Origin: Aristolochia californica | Lineage: Eukaryota > Streptophyta > Magnoliopsida > Piperales > Aristolochiaceae | Length of the DNA stretch: 64,000 nt | Assembly: GCA_029961685.1 (NCBI GenBank) | Contig: JARWKL010000008.1 | Coordinates: forward strand, 26,723,619-26,787,618 | Reading direction: 5' to 3' | In this document: positions 22,721 to 33,546 of the stretch, piece by piece | How the letters are laid out: each line of letters begins with the position of its first letter | Position numbering within the stretch: position 1 is the first letter of the stretch | Notes under the pieces: generated by a model | Told to the model about the DNA's origin: nothing | Databases searched by the model: none | Seen by the model: only the letters and a program-made list of their open reading frames with translations | Position numbers and translations under genes: made by a program

Positions 22721-23703
22721 AGGTTCTGTGAGTTGACTTGGTCAACCAAACAGAGATAATGAGATCCATTGTCTAAACCCTAAACCCTAAGTCTAGGTTT
22801 GTAGTTTTTTTTCTTTTAGTCCCTACACCCAATTTTTTTTTCTTTTTTCACCTCTATACTAAGATTTTAAAATTGCAAATTATATATTGACAGAAAGATA
22901 TTTGAGTCTAATTTCCAAAGAAAAATAATTTTTTCCATTCAGAGTTATCTATAAAGGGAAATTAATATTTGAATGATCAAAGGTCAAATTGTGAAAGAGG
23001 TTCGAGTAGCAACAAAAAGCTTCAACTTTCGAGGTATTTTATGCTATCAGGAACGGAGATATATATATAAGTATATTCTCTTAAATATTCAACCAATTTT
23101 CAATCGGATTTATCTACAAAGAGAAATCGGTAGTTGAAGCAGCGAAGGTCAGATTGAAAAAAAGGTTCAAGCAGCAGCTGAAAGCTTCAACTTCCGAAGT
23201 ATTTTATGCTATCAAGAACGAGACTTTATATGTAGAATTTATATGAAAAGAAATATCTATTAGTATATTTTATTTCCTATTCAACCAATTCTCTATCTGA
23301 GGCTTTTATAAGGTGATATTGATCTTGGAAGAGTTAATGGTCATGATGGAAAAAAAGGAGAAACATTGCTTAGTTTGGCCAGATGACAGAGACCAAAATC
23401 TATCAGATTATTTATCTTCCAATATTTATATTTTATGAAGATAAATTACACTTGGATGAAATTTATTTAAGTCTGGTTTCATAAGGAGAAAATTTCATGT
23501 CAATCTGATCTATATTTCAAGATATATTCACATTGGAAGAATCAAAGGTCATGCTGGTATTCTGTTGCATTGAAAAATCCAAATTTAAGCCCATTGTTTT
23601 GTGTCACTTTTTGAGTTGATATATCAGAAAAATATCTTACTTCTCCCTGGTTTGAGGTCTTATTTATACATCTCTATTATTTGGGCGTATTGCTACATCT
23701 ATG
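22721..23703 (+). other. A1 internal region, 5' part
   Basis: Non-coding A-family leader with the GTTCAAGCAGCAG / TTCAACTTCCGAAG repeats and ATTGGAAGAATCAAAGGTCATG. No frame above chance. It ends at TSD CTATG of F. Confidence 0.7.
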
Positions 23704-24080
23704 TGTTATGGACTCCATAGCAGGTAGAGTAGTTAGTAGACACCGGGGTTAAATTATGTAATTTTTAGGTTTATGCACTAGGCAGGTTTAGATGTAATTT
23801 TTATTAATTTTGAGGGCCTTTTCTTGGCCTTGTACGTCCACCCTAATCCTCTTATATGGATAATGGGTGCTGGAATGGAATTAAGCAATTGATCAATAGT
23901 TTAGCCAGATATCAGATTCTCTCTCCCAATGAGGTCCAAGGTGCAAGCTTCCTTTGAAAGCTTGATCCCTCTCAATCATAGGTCGTTCGAAAAATCCAAA
24001 GCTTCACCTAAGAACGGATTACAATATGGAATCAAGAGGAGATCGTCGAGTGACTCGATCCATGGCAAGGGAGCTTAACA
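23704..24080 (+). repeat. F 5' LTR
   Basis: 377 bp, TGTTATGGACTCCATAGC..GAGCTTAACA. Its first codons read in frame as VMDSIAGRVVSRHRG, the shared chromoviral tail. Confidence 0.88.
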
Positions 24081-24158
24081 ACGTGGTATCAGACAGGACC
24101 ACCGTTAGCGATTCTTCTTCTCCTAATGATTTGTGCAATCTTATAGAGGAAGTTCGGA

Positions 24159-25120
24159 TTGAATCTTAGAATCAAATCGCCACAATTCGAACTGGTTTTA
24201 TGGAGCTTTGGGAGACTTTTCATCAATTCAGTCTTCATATCGACGAGTTCATGGCAAGGAATACTGCACTTCCGACCAGTTCCAATCGGCATTCCGACCA
24301 CCACCACCCACCCCTCCACCTCCAATGCCTCTGCTCCCAACACATTCTACACCAAGGAGTCCTCGACAACAGCAACTCCACTGTTCCCAGGTATACCAAA
24401 CTCGATTTTTCCACTTATGATGGGTCCTCCGACCCTCTGATATGGTTGCATCTGTATGACCAATTTTTTTGGAATCCAAGAACCCAATTTGAGGACAGGG
24501 TTCCTTTAGCTGTCTTCCACATGCTCGATGAAGTGCAGCTGTGGTACCATCAATTTGACTCTGAACATCATATCTATGATTGGGATATTTTTAAACATTA
24601 TTGCATGTTAAGGTTTGGTCCACCAGCCTGAAGTAACCCTCTAGGAAATTTGGTCAACCTAAAACAAACTGGTTCCATAGAGGTTTATTAGAAACAATTT
24701 CAGGAACGGCTGGCCTGAGCCAGTAGGTATGTGCGTCCTACTTAGTGTGTTCATTTATTTACTGCTAGACTAGTGGAAGCAGTTCGCTTGGGAATGGAAT
24801 TAGATGACCCCCCGGACTTATCACATGCTATGAATCTGGCCCGTACACTGGATGCCAAGCAAAGGGTTTTGAAAGAATCTCTGAGGCGTAGGCCCCCATG
24901 GCAAAGCCGAGTGACCACCGAGGCCACACACATAATTAACTCCCCTCTACGCCAAGGGCAAAACCCATCTCAACCCTCGGAGGCACCCAAGTCAACACCA
25001 CCAGCACAATACATTCGCCGCCTTTCCAGACCAGAAATGGAACAGAGGAGGGCCAAAGGGCTCTGTTACAATTGTGATGAGCAATACCTACCTGGGCACA
25101 TATGCAAATGTCTGTTTTAG
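24159..25120 (+). pseudogene. F gag with zinc knuckle
   Basis: The 24200-24631 frame contains VPRYTKLDFSTYDGSSDPLIW, LAVFHMLDEVQLWYHQF and YCMLRFGPPA (gag core). The 24773-25120 frame carries LDDPPDLSHAMNLARTLDAK and ends with CYNCDEQYLPGHICKCLF, a zinc knuckle with all Cys/His present. Stops at 24629-24770 separate the two. Confidence 0.87.
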
Positions 25121-25126
25121 TTAGAG

Positions 25127-25462
25127 GTGGATGATTCCGAGGATACCATACCATTAGAAGATGTTGAAGAGCTCGTGATGGCAGAACCAGAAATTTCCCT
25201 CCATGCTATGATGGGATTGCACGGTACTAACACAATGCAGGTCTATGCCAGCCTACATCACCTCATGTTGCTCGCATTAGTTGATTTGAGCATCACTCAC
25301 AACTTTATCAGTCAATCAGTAGCACAACAACTTTGCTAGCCAATACAGCAGAACTCTGGCATTTCGGTATCCATAGCAAATGGGGATAAGATTTCTAGTG
25401 TGGGCATTTGTTCAGTAGTACCTTTTGTTATTGACGGCAACACATTTCTGGCAGAAAATTTT
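25127..25462 (+). pseudogene. F aspartic protease
   Basis: Follows the knuckle: acidic linker, EISLHAM, MQVYASL, then ALVDLSITHNFIS where the active-site DSG reads DLS, and SIANGDKISSVG after a stop at 25337. Truncated where the LTR begins. Confidence 0.82.
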
Positions 25463-25768
25463 GCATTGGGCAGGTTTAGATGTAATTTTTATTAATTTCG
25501 AGGGCCTTTGCTAGGCCTTGTACGTCCACCCTAATCGTCTTATATGGAGAACGTGTGCTGGAGTGGAATTAAGCAAATGATCAATAGTTTAGCCAGAGAT
25601 CGGATTCTCTCTCCCAACGAGGTCCAAGGTGCAAGCTTCCTTTGAAAGCTTGATCCCTCTCAATCATAGGTCGTTCGAAAAATTCAAAGCTTTACCTAAG
25701 AACGGATTACAATCAGGAATCAAGAGGAGATCATCGGGTGACTCAATCCATGGCAAGGGAGTTTAACA
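25463..25768 (+). repeat. F 3' LTR, 5'-truncated
   Basis: 306 bp matching 23775-24080, ends GAGTTTAACA before TSD CTATG. Confidence 0.88.
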
Positions 25769-25773
25769 CTATG

Positions 25774-26571
25774 ATATTTGGTTCAAGCTGGGATCACTGC
25801 CATTACCTCCCAGCTTGAGGGGGGAGAAATAGAAGAAGTACAAGGAAGAGGCATTTTATTCCATATGTTGTGGATAAGTTTTATGTGACCAAAATATTCA
25901 AGAAATGGGGAGCACAAATGAAGCTTGTGCATCTAAGAAGTAATTTTTATATCGAATTATTTCATGGGTTCTTCAACAAATTTTATTATTTGGTTCTTAT
26001 TATATGTGTTGGAAGATGTTCATGTTATATTCAGATGTAAATATTATGTCTCTTTGGGGACATTATTATTGAAGAAGATGTGGCCTCATACCATTATTTA
26101 TTGTCCCCACAAAAAATATAAAAAATGTCAATGGTTGCGATTCCATTACGGAGAAACTTAATACCTCATCAAAAATATAAAAAATATCAATGGTTAGGAT
26201 TCCGTGGTAGAGGAACTTAATACCCCGTCAAAAATATCAAATGCCAACAGTTGGGATTCCATGACGGAGGAACTTAATACCTTATCAGAAATATAAAAAA
26301 TGTCAACGGTTGGATTCCATGATGAAGTAACTTAATACCCCGTAAAAAATATCAAATGTCAATGGTTGGGACACCATGACAGAGGAACTTATTATTACAT
26401 CTATGTTATAACCGCATGAATTGGCCAGCTGGGCCTCATGGAAGAGAGCACCAATGTGAGGGGTAGTGTTGGAAGATTGGAGGACTGCCATTTATATAAA
26501 AAGATTATATACATCATTTGCAGCAAGTTGAGAGTTCTTGATGTTCTCTCACCCCCCATCTTGAGGGGGAG
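25774..26571 (+). other. A1 internal region, 3' part with tandem repeats
   Basis: Resumes with ATATTTGGTTCAAGCTGGG, an internal polypurine tract (AGCTTGAGGGGGGAG, 25812-25826), the conserved short frame RHFIPYVVDKFYVTKIFKKW, then 55-60 bp tandem repeats at about 26105-26390 and the terminal tract before 26572. Confidence 0.8.
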
Positions 26572-27010
26572 TGTTGGAAGATAGGGTCCAAGCCCACATG
26601 ACCAAGGAAGGCCTACATATCTAAGAGTATTATAAGTTGGGTCACACGACCAAGAAAGGCCCACAAGATGGGACCAGACCATAAGAAGTAGGACCCACCA
26701 TGATTACCACGAACATGCATCCTTATCACATAAGTTGGAATATCAAGGACTCACAAAGGCATATTTATCTTATGGTCACGTCCTAGAAGAGTTCTAGTTT
26801 GAATTATGTTTGTCTTTTATCTATATTGAGTTATTTAATTATGCTAGGACTTATCTTTAAGTGTTAGACTTTGGGTGTAATTGGGACAAAGATAGTTTTA
26901 TTGTAATTGGACTCTACTATCTTCCTTTATTATAAATAGAGGTTCATGTACTCTGGTTATAATAAGTTAATGAATTCAATGAAGTATTTCCCTTTTCCAT
27001 AAATTCAACA
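26572..27010 (+). repeat. A1 3' LTR
   Basis: 439 bp, TGTTGGAAGATAGGG..AATTCAACA. It ends before GTGGA, the TSD. Confidence 0.9.
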
Positions 27011-27131
27011 GTGGAGCTCCACACACCTATTGATATGGGCCAAGCAATGGAAGCCAAACAGAAATTTCGAACTTAGAGGTCTGGTTGGCAAGGGGATAGG
27101 ACCAATTAGCCAGGTTGGCAGGGGGAAGGAT
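27011..27131 (+). pseudogene. B gag continuation
   Basis: VELHTPIDMGQAMEAKQKF, the gag C-terminal motif also seen in D (VELHSPLDFVRPMN) and F. It breaks at 27132 where the C LTR starts. Confidence 0.75.
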
Positions 27132-27451
27132 TGTGATGACCTCAATAACAGGTCGAGTCATGCAGAGGCGTAGTGTCTGAATCATTGAGTATTACGTTCA
27201 TTTCTTTTCTTTCACTTTACTTTTACTTCATTTTTATTTTAGTTGAAAAGTTAATATGCCGTAGGGGCATTATTATAATATTTTATCTTGAACCTTATTA
27301 GTGTGAACCCTATTAAATGGTTAAAGAAATGAGAAAGGCTAAGTCTTGATTTATAGTAAACAAGGGTTTTGAGTTCTCCTAAACGAGCTCAGGGGTGTTC
27401 GTTCTCTTTAATGAACCTAGGGCTTTCAAGCTACCCTTTGAGACCGTATCA
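27132..27451 (+). repeat. C 5' LTR, short
   Basis: 320 bp, TGTGATGACCTCAATAACAGG..GAGACCGTATCA, related to the B and D LTRs, with the GAGTTCTCCTAAACGAGCTC motif. Its first codons read VMTSITGRVMQRRS. Confidence 0.75.
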
Positions 27452-27473
27452 ACTGGTATTAGAGCTGCGTAAC

Positions 27474-27947
27474 ATGGGGGATTCCAACAGTGGTGAGTTA
27501 AGAGAGTTGCTGATCAGAGGGTAGAATGTGCACACAGAGACAAAAGTAGAAAACGAGAGAAGGTTCGCTCAAATCATGTAGCAGTTGGAACAAATCACAA
27601 TTCTTAACCTGAAACTTGACAAATTTGAAAGGGAAATACAAATGGCAGTAATGCATGAGAAAGGGGTCGCAATCAAGATGTATTTTACCAAGGCCATAAG
27701 GAGAAAGGTTGTTCGACCTCAAATCTCCGAGCAGGGAAATCCATAGAAAATGTCCCAAGCATGGAAATTCGAAATGGTTGACCCTGGAAATCCAAAATCG
27801 GAGGGTTATTCTGCAAAAACCTTGATGGAAGTGGCTGAATTGGGTTCTAAAAAAAAAAAAAAAACCTTCTCATGACAAACAAAACGTCTTCCGAAATAGG
27901 AGACACCAAAATTCCAAGTTACCTTTGTATCTGAAAAATTTTGTCCT
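27474..27947 (+). pseudogene. C internal frame, function unknown
   Basis: After MGDSNSGELRELLIRG the frame is charged and helical (KVENERRFAQIM.QLEQITILNLKLDKFEREIQMAV), then AIRRKVVRPQISEQGNP and FEMVDPGNPKSEGYSAK. Stops and a 16-base A tract (27850-27865) interrupt it. The first part may be a gypsy gag N-terminus; the second half I do not recognise. It continues after D at 32649. Confidence 0.45.
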
Positions 27948-27952
27948 AACTT

Positions 27953-28835
27953 TGTTGAGGATTCAATAGCTAACCGAGTCAATCAACAGAGGCGCACAAA
28001 GTTACAGAGTTAATAGCAGAGTTAATAGATTTCTTTCCAGATAGTTTTAAATTCTTTTTAATGAATTATTTAAGTTAAATAGCCATAGGGGCAAAATTAT
28101 GATAATTAACCCTAAAACTATGGTTGGCGTAAACCCTACTTAGAGGGCAAGGGAATGAGAAAAAAAGAAAGTCTTAAATTAGGTTAAACTGGGTTTGGAG
28201 TTCTCCTTTATGTGCTATAGGGTTCGGAGGTCTCCTTGATGAGCTCTAGGTCCAGGTTCCCTCTTGAATCTAAATATCTTGCTCTCCTATTTTTATTGTT
28301 GTTTACATTGATCCATACAGAAGAAGAGAGGGGAGTTTCTATCCCTTTTCCGAGTTCAAACAGAGGCTTCAGCGTCCCATCCATCACTAGCAGTTGTAGA
28401 GGGGCTCTATCCCTATTTCCGAGCCAGGGTTGAGGTATCCCAATCCCCTACTACGAGCAGCACAAGTCAGAGTTTGTCTCAGGCTCAAGGACAGCAAGAA
28501 GAAGGTCAGGAACCCCTAATCTTTGATCCAAAGACTATCCAAGTTAGAGGCTTTTCAGCCCCTAACCTGAGCAGCAGCAAAGTAGGTTCCAAACCCTCTT
28601 TTTCGTGAGCAAAAGGGGAGCCTTTCCCCTCCTGTCCGAGCAGCAGCAGTAAGGACTCTCTGCCCTTACCGAAAACAGCAGCATAATCTCACAAAGGAGG
28701 TTGTTTTCCTCCTATCCAAGATCAGGTCAAAGAAAGACTTTTTCCCCATCCTTACCGAGAGCAGCTGCTCTATTATAGTGCTGGATTCACAAATCCCACA
28801 CTGAGTTACTCGATCCATGACTAGGGACCATAACA
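27953..28835 (+). repeat. D 5' LTR
   Basis: TGTTGAGGATTCAATAGC..GGGACCATAACA. It includes GCAGCAG-rich DNA and repeats of GAGTTCTCCTTGA..GAGCTCTAGG. Confidence 0.9.
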
Positions 28836-28858
28836 ATTTGCTATCAAAGCAGGGTAAC

Positions 28859-29520
28859 ATGGGGGATACATACAACGATGAAGAACTTAAAAGCATGGTC
28901 AAAGGGATGCAAGATGAACAGGTTGAAGCACGAGAAAAGTTGGAACAAATTCCTGGCATGAGCTTGCAAATCCAACAACTCACTAGCCTGATATCGGATC
29001 ACATGGCAGAGTGACACTCTATTCCAGACCGAAGGGGGGAGAATCATTTACACAGCTAAAGGAAGGAGCAGTTTGTTGGGTACACCACTGTCCAGGCACC
29101 GCGAAGTGGAGGTACAATACCTAGGTACACAAAATTGGATTTTCCTACATTTAATGGGTCAGTAGATCCCTTAATTTGGTTGCATAGATGTGAGAATTTT
29201 TTTTCAAATCAAGGGACTGCTGAGTTTGACAAGGTGGGACTTGTCGCCTTCTACATGTTAGATGAGGCACAACTATGGTTTCACTAGGTGGAACTAAAAA
29301 GATTAGTGCTAGATTGGGATGAATTTAAAGAGTTATGCACAATTCGATTTGGCCTTCCCGCTCACAACAACCCCTTGGGAGATTTGGCCTTGTTAAGACT
29401 AATCAGGTCTGTTGAACTGTTTCAAAAATAGTTCCAAGAAAAATTGGCTCGCACTGGCCGGTTGGTACGAGTCGACCAGCAGGTCAACTTATTTACAATA
29501 GGCCCATTGAATCTCTGTGG
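28859..29520 (+). pseudogene. D gag
   Basis: MGDTYNDEELKSMVKGMQDEQVEAREKLEQIPG starts at 28859 and stops at 29014. Gag-core sequence continues with stops: IPRYTKLDFPTFNGSVDPLIW (about 29113-29180) and DKVGLVAFYMLDEAQLWFH (about 29230-29285). Confidence 0.85.
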
Positions 29521-30555
29521 TTGGAGGTGGAACTTCATTCACCTTTAGATTTTGTTCGGCCAATGAATTTAGTTCGGCCAATGGAACAACGGCAATGGCT
29601 TCAGCATCGTAGGCTAGTTTGGCAAGGGGAACGAAACACTTCCTCCAATTGGCAAGGGCGACGAAATATTTCTCCTCAAGTGCCACATCTGGCATTACCA
29701 CCGCCCAGAAATAATCCGATTACTACTCTAGCAGCTGACACACACTCTACTAACCCCCCACCTCAGTATATCAAAAAATTAACCAGTTTTGAGATGGCAG
29801 AATGGAGATCCAAGAATCTATGCTACAACTGTGATGAACCATACAGGGCAGGACACCAATGTAAACGGTTGTTTTGGCTCGAAGTGGATGAAACCGAGGA
29901 TACAAAAAATAGTGATGATCTTATTGAGGAGGAACCACCTGCCATCTCTCTACATTCCATTACTAGGCAGAAATCTGCCAAAACTATGCAAGTCAGAGCT
30001 CGAGTACTCGACCAGGAACTTGTGGGATTAGTGGATTCGGGAAGTACACATAATTTTATTAGCTTGACAGCTGCTCAACATCTTCAATTACATATCCATC
30101 CACACCCAACAACCACAGTTTCAATGGCCAATGGGGAGAAAGTCCCTAGCTACAGAATCAGCAAAGCGGTAAAATTTTCAATTGGTACGACTTTATTTCA
30201 TTCAGAATTTTTTGTCATACCTTTGGTAGGATTTGATATGGTGTTAGGAATCAAAAGGTTACAATCATTGGGACCCATACTCTGGGACTTCTCTACTTTA
30301 ACTATGAGCTTTGTATTGAGTGGATGCCAAGTGCTCTTACAGGGAAGTCAGGTGGACAAACCCCACCTCCTTCATACCATTCACACACAAGACCAACCAA
30401 ACAACACTATCAAAAAACTTCTCGATGAGTTCTCAGACCTCTTCCACGAACCTTTCGGGTTGCCTCCCTTGAGACATTGTGACCAAAGGATCTGTTTAAA
30501 ACCAGGTTCTGATGTGGTGGTAGTTCGGTCGTACCGGTATCCCCACCTACCATGA
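29521..30555 (+). pseudogene. D gag C-terminus, zinc knuckle, protease, RT entry
   Basis: 344 codons open, the longest uninterrupted retroelement frame here. Residues about 1-110: VELHSPLDFVRPMN and the basic linker. About 98-115: CYNCDEPYRAGHQCKRLF, an intact knuckle. About 155-260: protease with LVGLVDSGSTHNFIS and FDMVLGIKRLQSLGPILWDF. About 305-344: LLDEFSDLFHEPFGLPP and YRYPHL. It ends at the RT deletion. Confidence 0.9.
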
Positions 30556-31390
30556 TAGTACACATGAAGGCATCCAGAAAACTTTGCAGTGAGTTCGAGC
30601 AGATTTTTAATGGCAAGCCAGGAAGACCACCATAGCCACATATGTCTTAGCATGTCTGGTATGTCAACGCAACAAAGCCGACCACTTAAGTCCAATAGGT
30701 CTTCTTCAACCTCTTGCACTCCCTACACAAGTCTGGGCTGATATTTTGATGAAGTTTATCGAGGGTCTACCACAATCAACCAACAAATCAGTATTATTTG
30801 TGGTGGTGGATTGGTTCTCCAAGTATGAACATTTTATTCCTATGGTTCATCCATATACAGCATCACGAGTGACACAAACATTCCTTCAGCATATTGTCCA
30901 CTTGCATGGCATTCCAAAATCTATTATCAGTGATTGGGATGCAGTATTTACCAGCACTTTCTGGCAGAAAATTTTCCGTCTGTGCGGCAAGAAGTTGAAA
31001 TTTTCCTCATCGTATCATCTCCAGACAGATGGCCAAACCAAGGTGGTTAACCTCACCGTTGAAATGTACCTATAGTGCCTTGTGGGTGATCATCCAAAAC
31101 ACTGGGTTCAGTGGCTATTGTGGGCTGAATATTGTTACAACACTTCATTTCACTCCGCCTTGCAATCCACTCCTTTCAAGATTCTCTATGGCAGGGATCC
31201 CCCTAGGCTCCTCTCTTATACTCAAGGGTCCACCCACATGGACACCATTGATCAGACACTCATGGATCGTGACCAGGTATTACAAAATATTATAGATTGC
31301 CTCCGGGGTGCTCAAGTTCGCATGAAAGATTTCTATGATAAGGGACACCGAGACGTCTCGTACAAGGTAGGAGACTACGTTTGGTTATGA
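30556..31390 (+). pseudogene. D integrase
   Basis: Begins in the HHCC zinc module (T.HEGIQKTLQ.VRADF, CLVCQRNKADHLS, about 30560-30690). 30746-31075 has FVVVDWFSKYEHFIP (Asp 1) and SIISDWDAVFTSTFW (Asp 2), but the Glu position reads GQTKVVN in place of GQTEVVN. 31082-31390 has WLLWAEYCYNTSFHSALQSTPF and YDKGHRDVSYKVGDYVWL. A stop and frame change separate the two parts. Confidence 0.88.
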
Positions 31391-31780
31391 CTCCAACAAT
31401 ACTGATAGCAGTCCATTGCCAGACCACCATGCCATAAGGTCTCACCCAAGTACTTTGGGCCTTTCTCCATTATTCGGCACGTGGGACCAGTGACCTATCA
31501 ACTACAACTTCCATGATGTGTTTCACGTATCCCCCCTGCAACCATATATGGGATCACCGACCACAACCACTCCATTCCTTCCTCCGGTGAACAACAAAAA
31601 CGACATCCTTACACCAGCCGCAGTGTTACGAGCCCATTTGGTTAATGACCAGTGGGAGATTCTAGTCCAGTGGACAGCTACTAAACTAGACACAGTGACA
31701 TGGGAACATTTGGACACCTTCAAATAGGTCTACCCAGCTTATGAGATTGAGGACAAGCTCTTTCTCCAAGGGGAGGCAGA
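31391..31780 (+). pseudogene. D integrase tail and chromodomain
   Basis: [13 protein letters not shown] tail near 31480, then the frame 31518-31727 with MFHVSPLQPYMGS, VLRAHLVNDQWEILVQWTATKLDTVTWEHLDTFK, a chromodomain-like fold. A stop at 31727 is followed in frame by VYPAYEIEDKLFLQGEADVED, entering the LTR. Confidence 0.83.
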
Positions 31781-32643
31781 TGTTGAGGACTCAATAGCTA
31801 ACCGAGTCATACAATGGAGGTGCACTGATTTACAGAGTTAATAGTTTTCTTTCCATATTGTTTTAAATTCGTTTTTTATGCATTATTAAAGTTAAATGGC
31901 CATAGCGGCAGAATTGTAATAATTAACCCTAAAACTATGGTTGGCGTCAACCCTACTTAGAGGGCAAGGGAATGAGAAAAAAGGCAAGTCTTGAATTAGG
32001 TTAAACAAGGTTTGGAGTTCTCCTTGACAAGCTCTAGGGTTTGGAGGTCTCCTTGATGAGCTCTAGGTCCAGGTTCCCTCTTGAATATGAATATCCTTCT
32101 CTCTTATTTTGATTTCTGTTTACATTGATCCATACAGAAGAACAGAGGGGAGTTTCTGCCCCTTTTCTGAGTTCAAACAGAGGCTTCAGCCTCCCATCCA
32201 TCACTAGCAGCCATAGAGGGGCTCTATCCCTCTTTTTGAGCCAGGGTTGAGTCTCTCAATCTCCCTACCACAAGCAGCACAAGTTAGAGTTTGCCTCAGC
32301 CTCAAGGCTAGTAAGAAGAAGGTCAGGAACCCCTAATCTTTGATCCAAAGACTATCCAAGTTAGAGGCTTTTCAGCCCCTAACCCGAGCAGCAGAAGGTT
32401 CCAAACCCTTTTCCGTGAGCCAAAGGGGAGCCTTTCCTCTCCTGTCCGAGCAGCAGCAGTAGGGCTCTATGCCCTTACAAAAACAGCAGCATAATCTCAC
32501 AAAGGAGGCTGCTTTCCTCCTATCCGAGACCAGGCCAAAGAAAGATTCTTTCCCCATCCTTACTGAGAGCAGTTGCTCTATTACAGTGCTGGATTCACAA
32601 ATCCCACGCTGAGTTACTCGATCCATGACTAGGGACCATAACA
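31781..32643 (+). repeat. D 3' LTR
   Basis: 863 bp, TGTTGAGGACTCAATAGC..GGGACCATAACA. It differs from the 5' copy by scattered changes and a small deletion near its start. Confidence 0.92.
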
Positions 32644-32648
32644 AACTT

Positions 32649-33379
32649 CTCCAAGCTTTTTCGAGTGGAGAAACACCATGTGTTTGTCGTTCGCTGTCGG
32701 CAAAAAGTCAGGCTCGACTTTGTCAGCAGCTTCAGTTTTTTGCCATTGACGGGTTATGCAAACCGAAAGGCAAAAAAATCCAAAGACTTTGATTTCGAAG
32801 TAGAAATCGTTGCCCTAGCAGAAAATGAGAGGTTGGTTCCAGAGGGTTTCGATCTGAAACTGCTTCAACAGGCTCCTTGTTAACGATACTGTTGAGGAAG
32901 ATGAAAATTCCTGGCACTTCGATTCTGTTTTCCACAATAATTCGAAAGTGAAGTTCGATGTTGGAATTGTTGATGCCGACTTGAAAGAATTTTGTTTTTA
33001 TGCTAGTGATTTCTCTGGTGACCCTGGATTGCGTGAGGAGTCAGAGGATCTCAATCTTGTTCTTGAGGGCCACAAAGAAGATCACCAAATAAACCATCTA
33101 AATGAAGGTGATGAGGAAAGTTGTGACTTATTAGGACGGACAGGTATGTTCAATTTCCTAATTCATGATCATTAGGTATTTTTTGACATTGTGGCTGAGG
33201 TGCGAGAGAATGGGGAGATTGATGTAAGAGGTTTTGTTGAAAAAGGGAATGTGATGAATTATATTGCTGTTGATGAGAACAAAATCAGTGCGTCTGTTCA
33301 TTGTCATATATCGTAGCATTCAATGTGAAAAGTTTGTGATGAATTTTTTGGGTCACAGTATTCAGCCTTGGGAGGTGTA
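32649..33379 (+). pseudogene. C captured coding sequence, unidentified
   Basis: Frame 32665-32883 (EKHHVFVVRCRQKVRLDFVS; KKSKDFDFEVEIVALAENER) shifts by one base near 32880 into NRLLVNDTVEEDENSWHFDS and continues through 32948-33175 (LKEFCFYASDFSGDPGLREE; acidic) to about 33316 with one stop. Composition and long open stretches look like plant protein-coding DNA. I do not recognise the domain. Its location between gypsy gag-like and protease sequence suggests transduction or an extra ORF. Confidence 0.5.
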
Positions 33380-33546
33380 GTGTCCAGGACATATGCTTAT
33401 GCTTTTGGGATACTATTACTGGAAGTCTTACTAAGGAAAAAATGAAGGAAAGATGCACGAACAGAATTGGTTGATTCACCAGCATTAGTGAAAGCAGCCT
33501 TGTTGGAAGAGACAACAATGGAAGTATTCGATGTTGAGGTAGTGGG
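33380..33546 (+). pseudogene. Captured receptor-like kinase fragment (TMKL1-like)
   Basis: In frame: SRTYAYAFGILLLEVLLRKK, one TGA stop, then RKDARTELVDSPALVKA and ALLEETTMEVFDVEVV. This is the late kinase-domain region of plant LRR receptor-like kinases (DVYAFGILLLE block and the following [LV]V..EVFD block). The spacing is closest, from memory, to the atypical kinase TMKL1. Similarity ends abruptly after EVFDVEVV. No intron interrupts it, which fits capture from an exon or from RNA. Confidence 0.62.

Larger units (their letters stand above)
23704..25768 (+). mobile_element. Deleted Ty3/gypsy element F
   Basis: 5' LTR 23704-24080, PBS-like TGGTATCAGACA at 24084, gag, protease, then a direct jump into a 3' LTR lacking its first ~75 bp (25463-25768). 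Perfect TSD CTATG at 23699-23703 and 25769-25773. RT, RNase H and integrase are all deleted. The junction lies in the partly shared GCA(C/T)T(A/G)GGCAGGTTTAG. Confidence 0.92.
22218..27010 (+). mobile_element. Family A copy A1 (contains F)
   Basis: LTRs at 22218-22708 and 26572-27010, PBS TGGTATCAAAGC at 22709, and a polypurine tract TCTTGAGGGGGAG before the 3' LTR. Flanks GTGAA (22213-22217) and GTGGA (27011-27015) fit a 5-bp TSD with one change. Removing A1 rejoins the B gag frame. Gypsy fragment F is inserted at 23704. Confidence 0.9.
27953..32643 (+). mobile_element. Ty3/gypsy chromovirus D, RT deleted
   Basis: LTRs 27953-28835 (883 bp) and 31781-32643 (863 bp), perfect TSD AACTT (27948-27952 and 32644-32648), PBS-like TGCTATCAAAGC at 28839, polypurine tract AAGGGGAGGCAGA before 31781. 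gag, knuckle, protease and the RT entry are followed directly by integrase. About 1.3 kb of RT/RNase H is deleted at about 30553, inside the word CCCCACCTACCATGATAG. Confidence 0.93.

Noticed and set aside
33380..33546. A functional kinase gene
   Set aside because: Only about 55 codons of the kinase domain, with an in-frame stop and no catalytic loop; it is a captured fragment.
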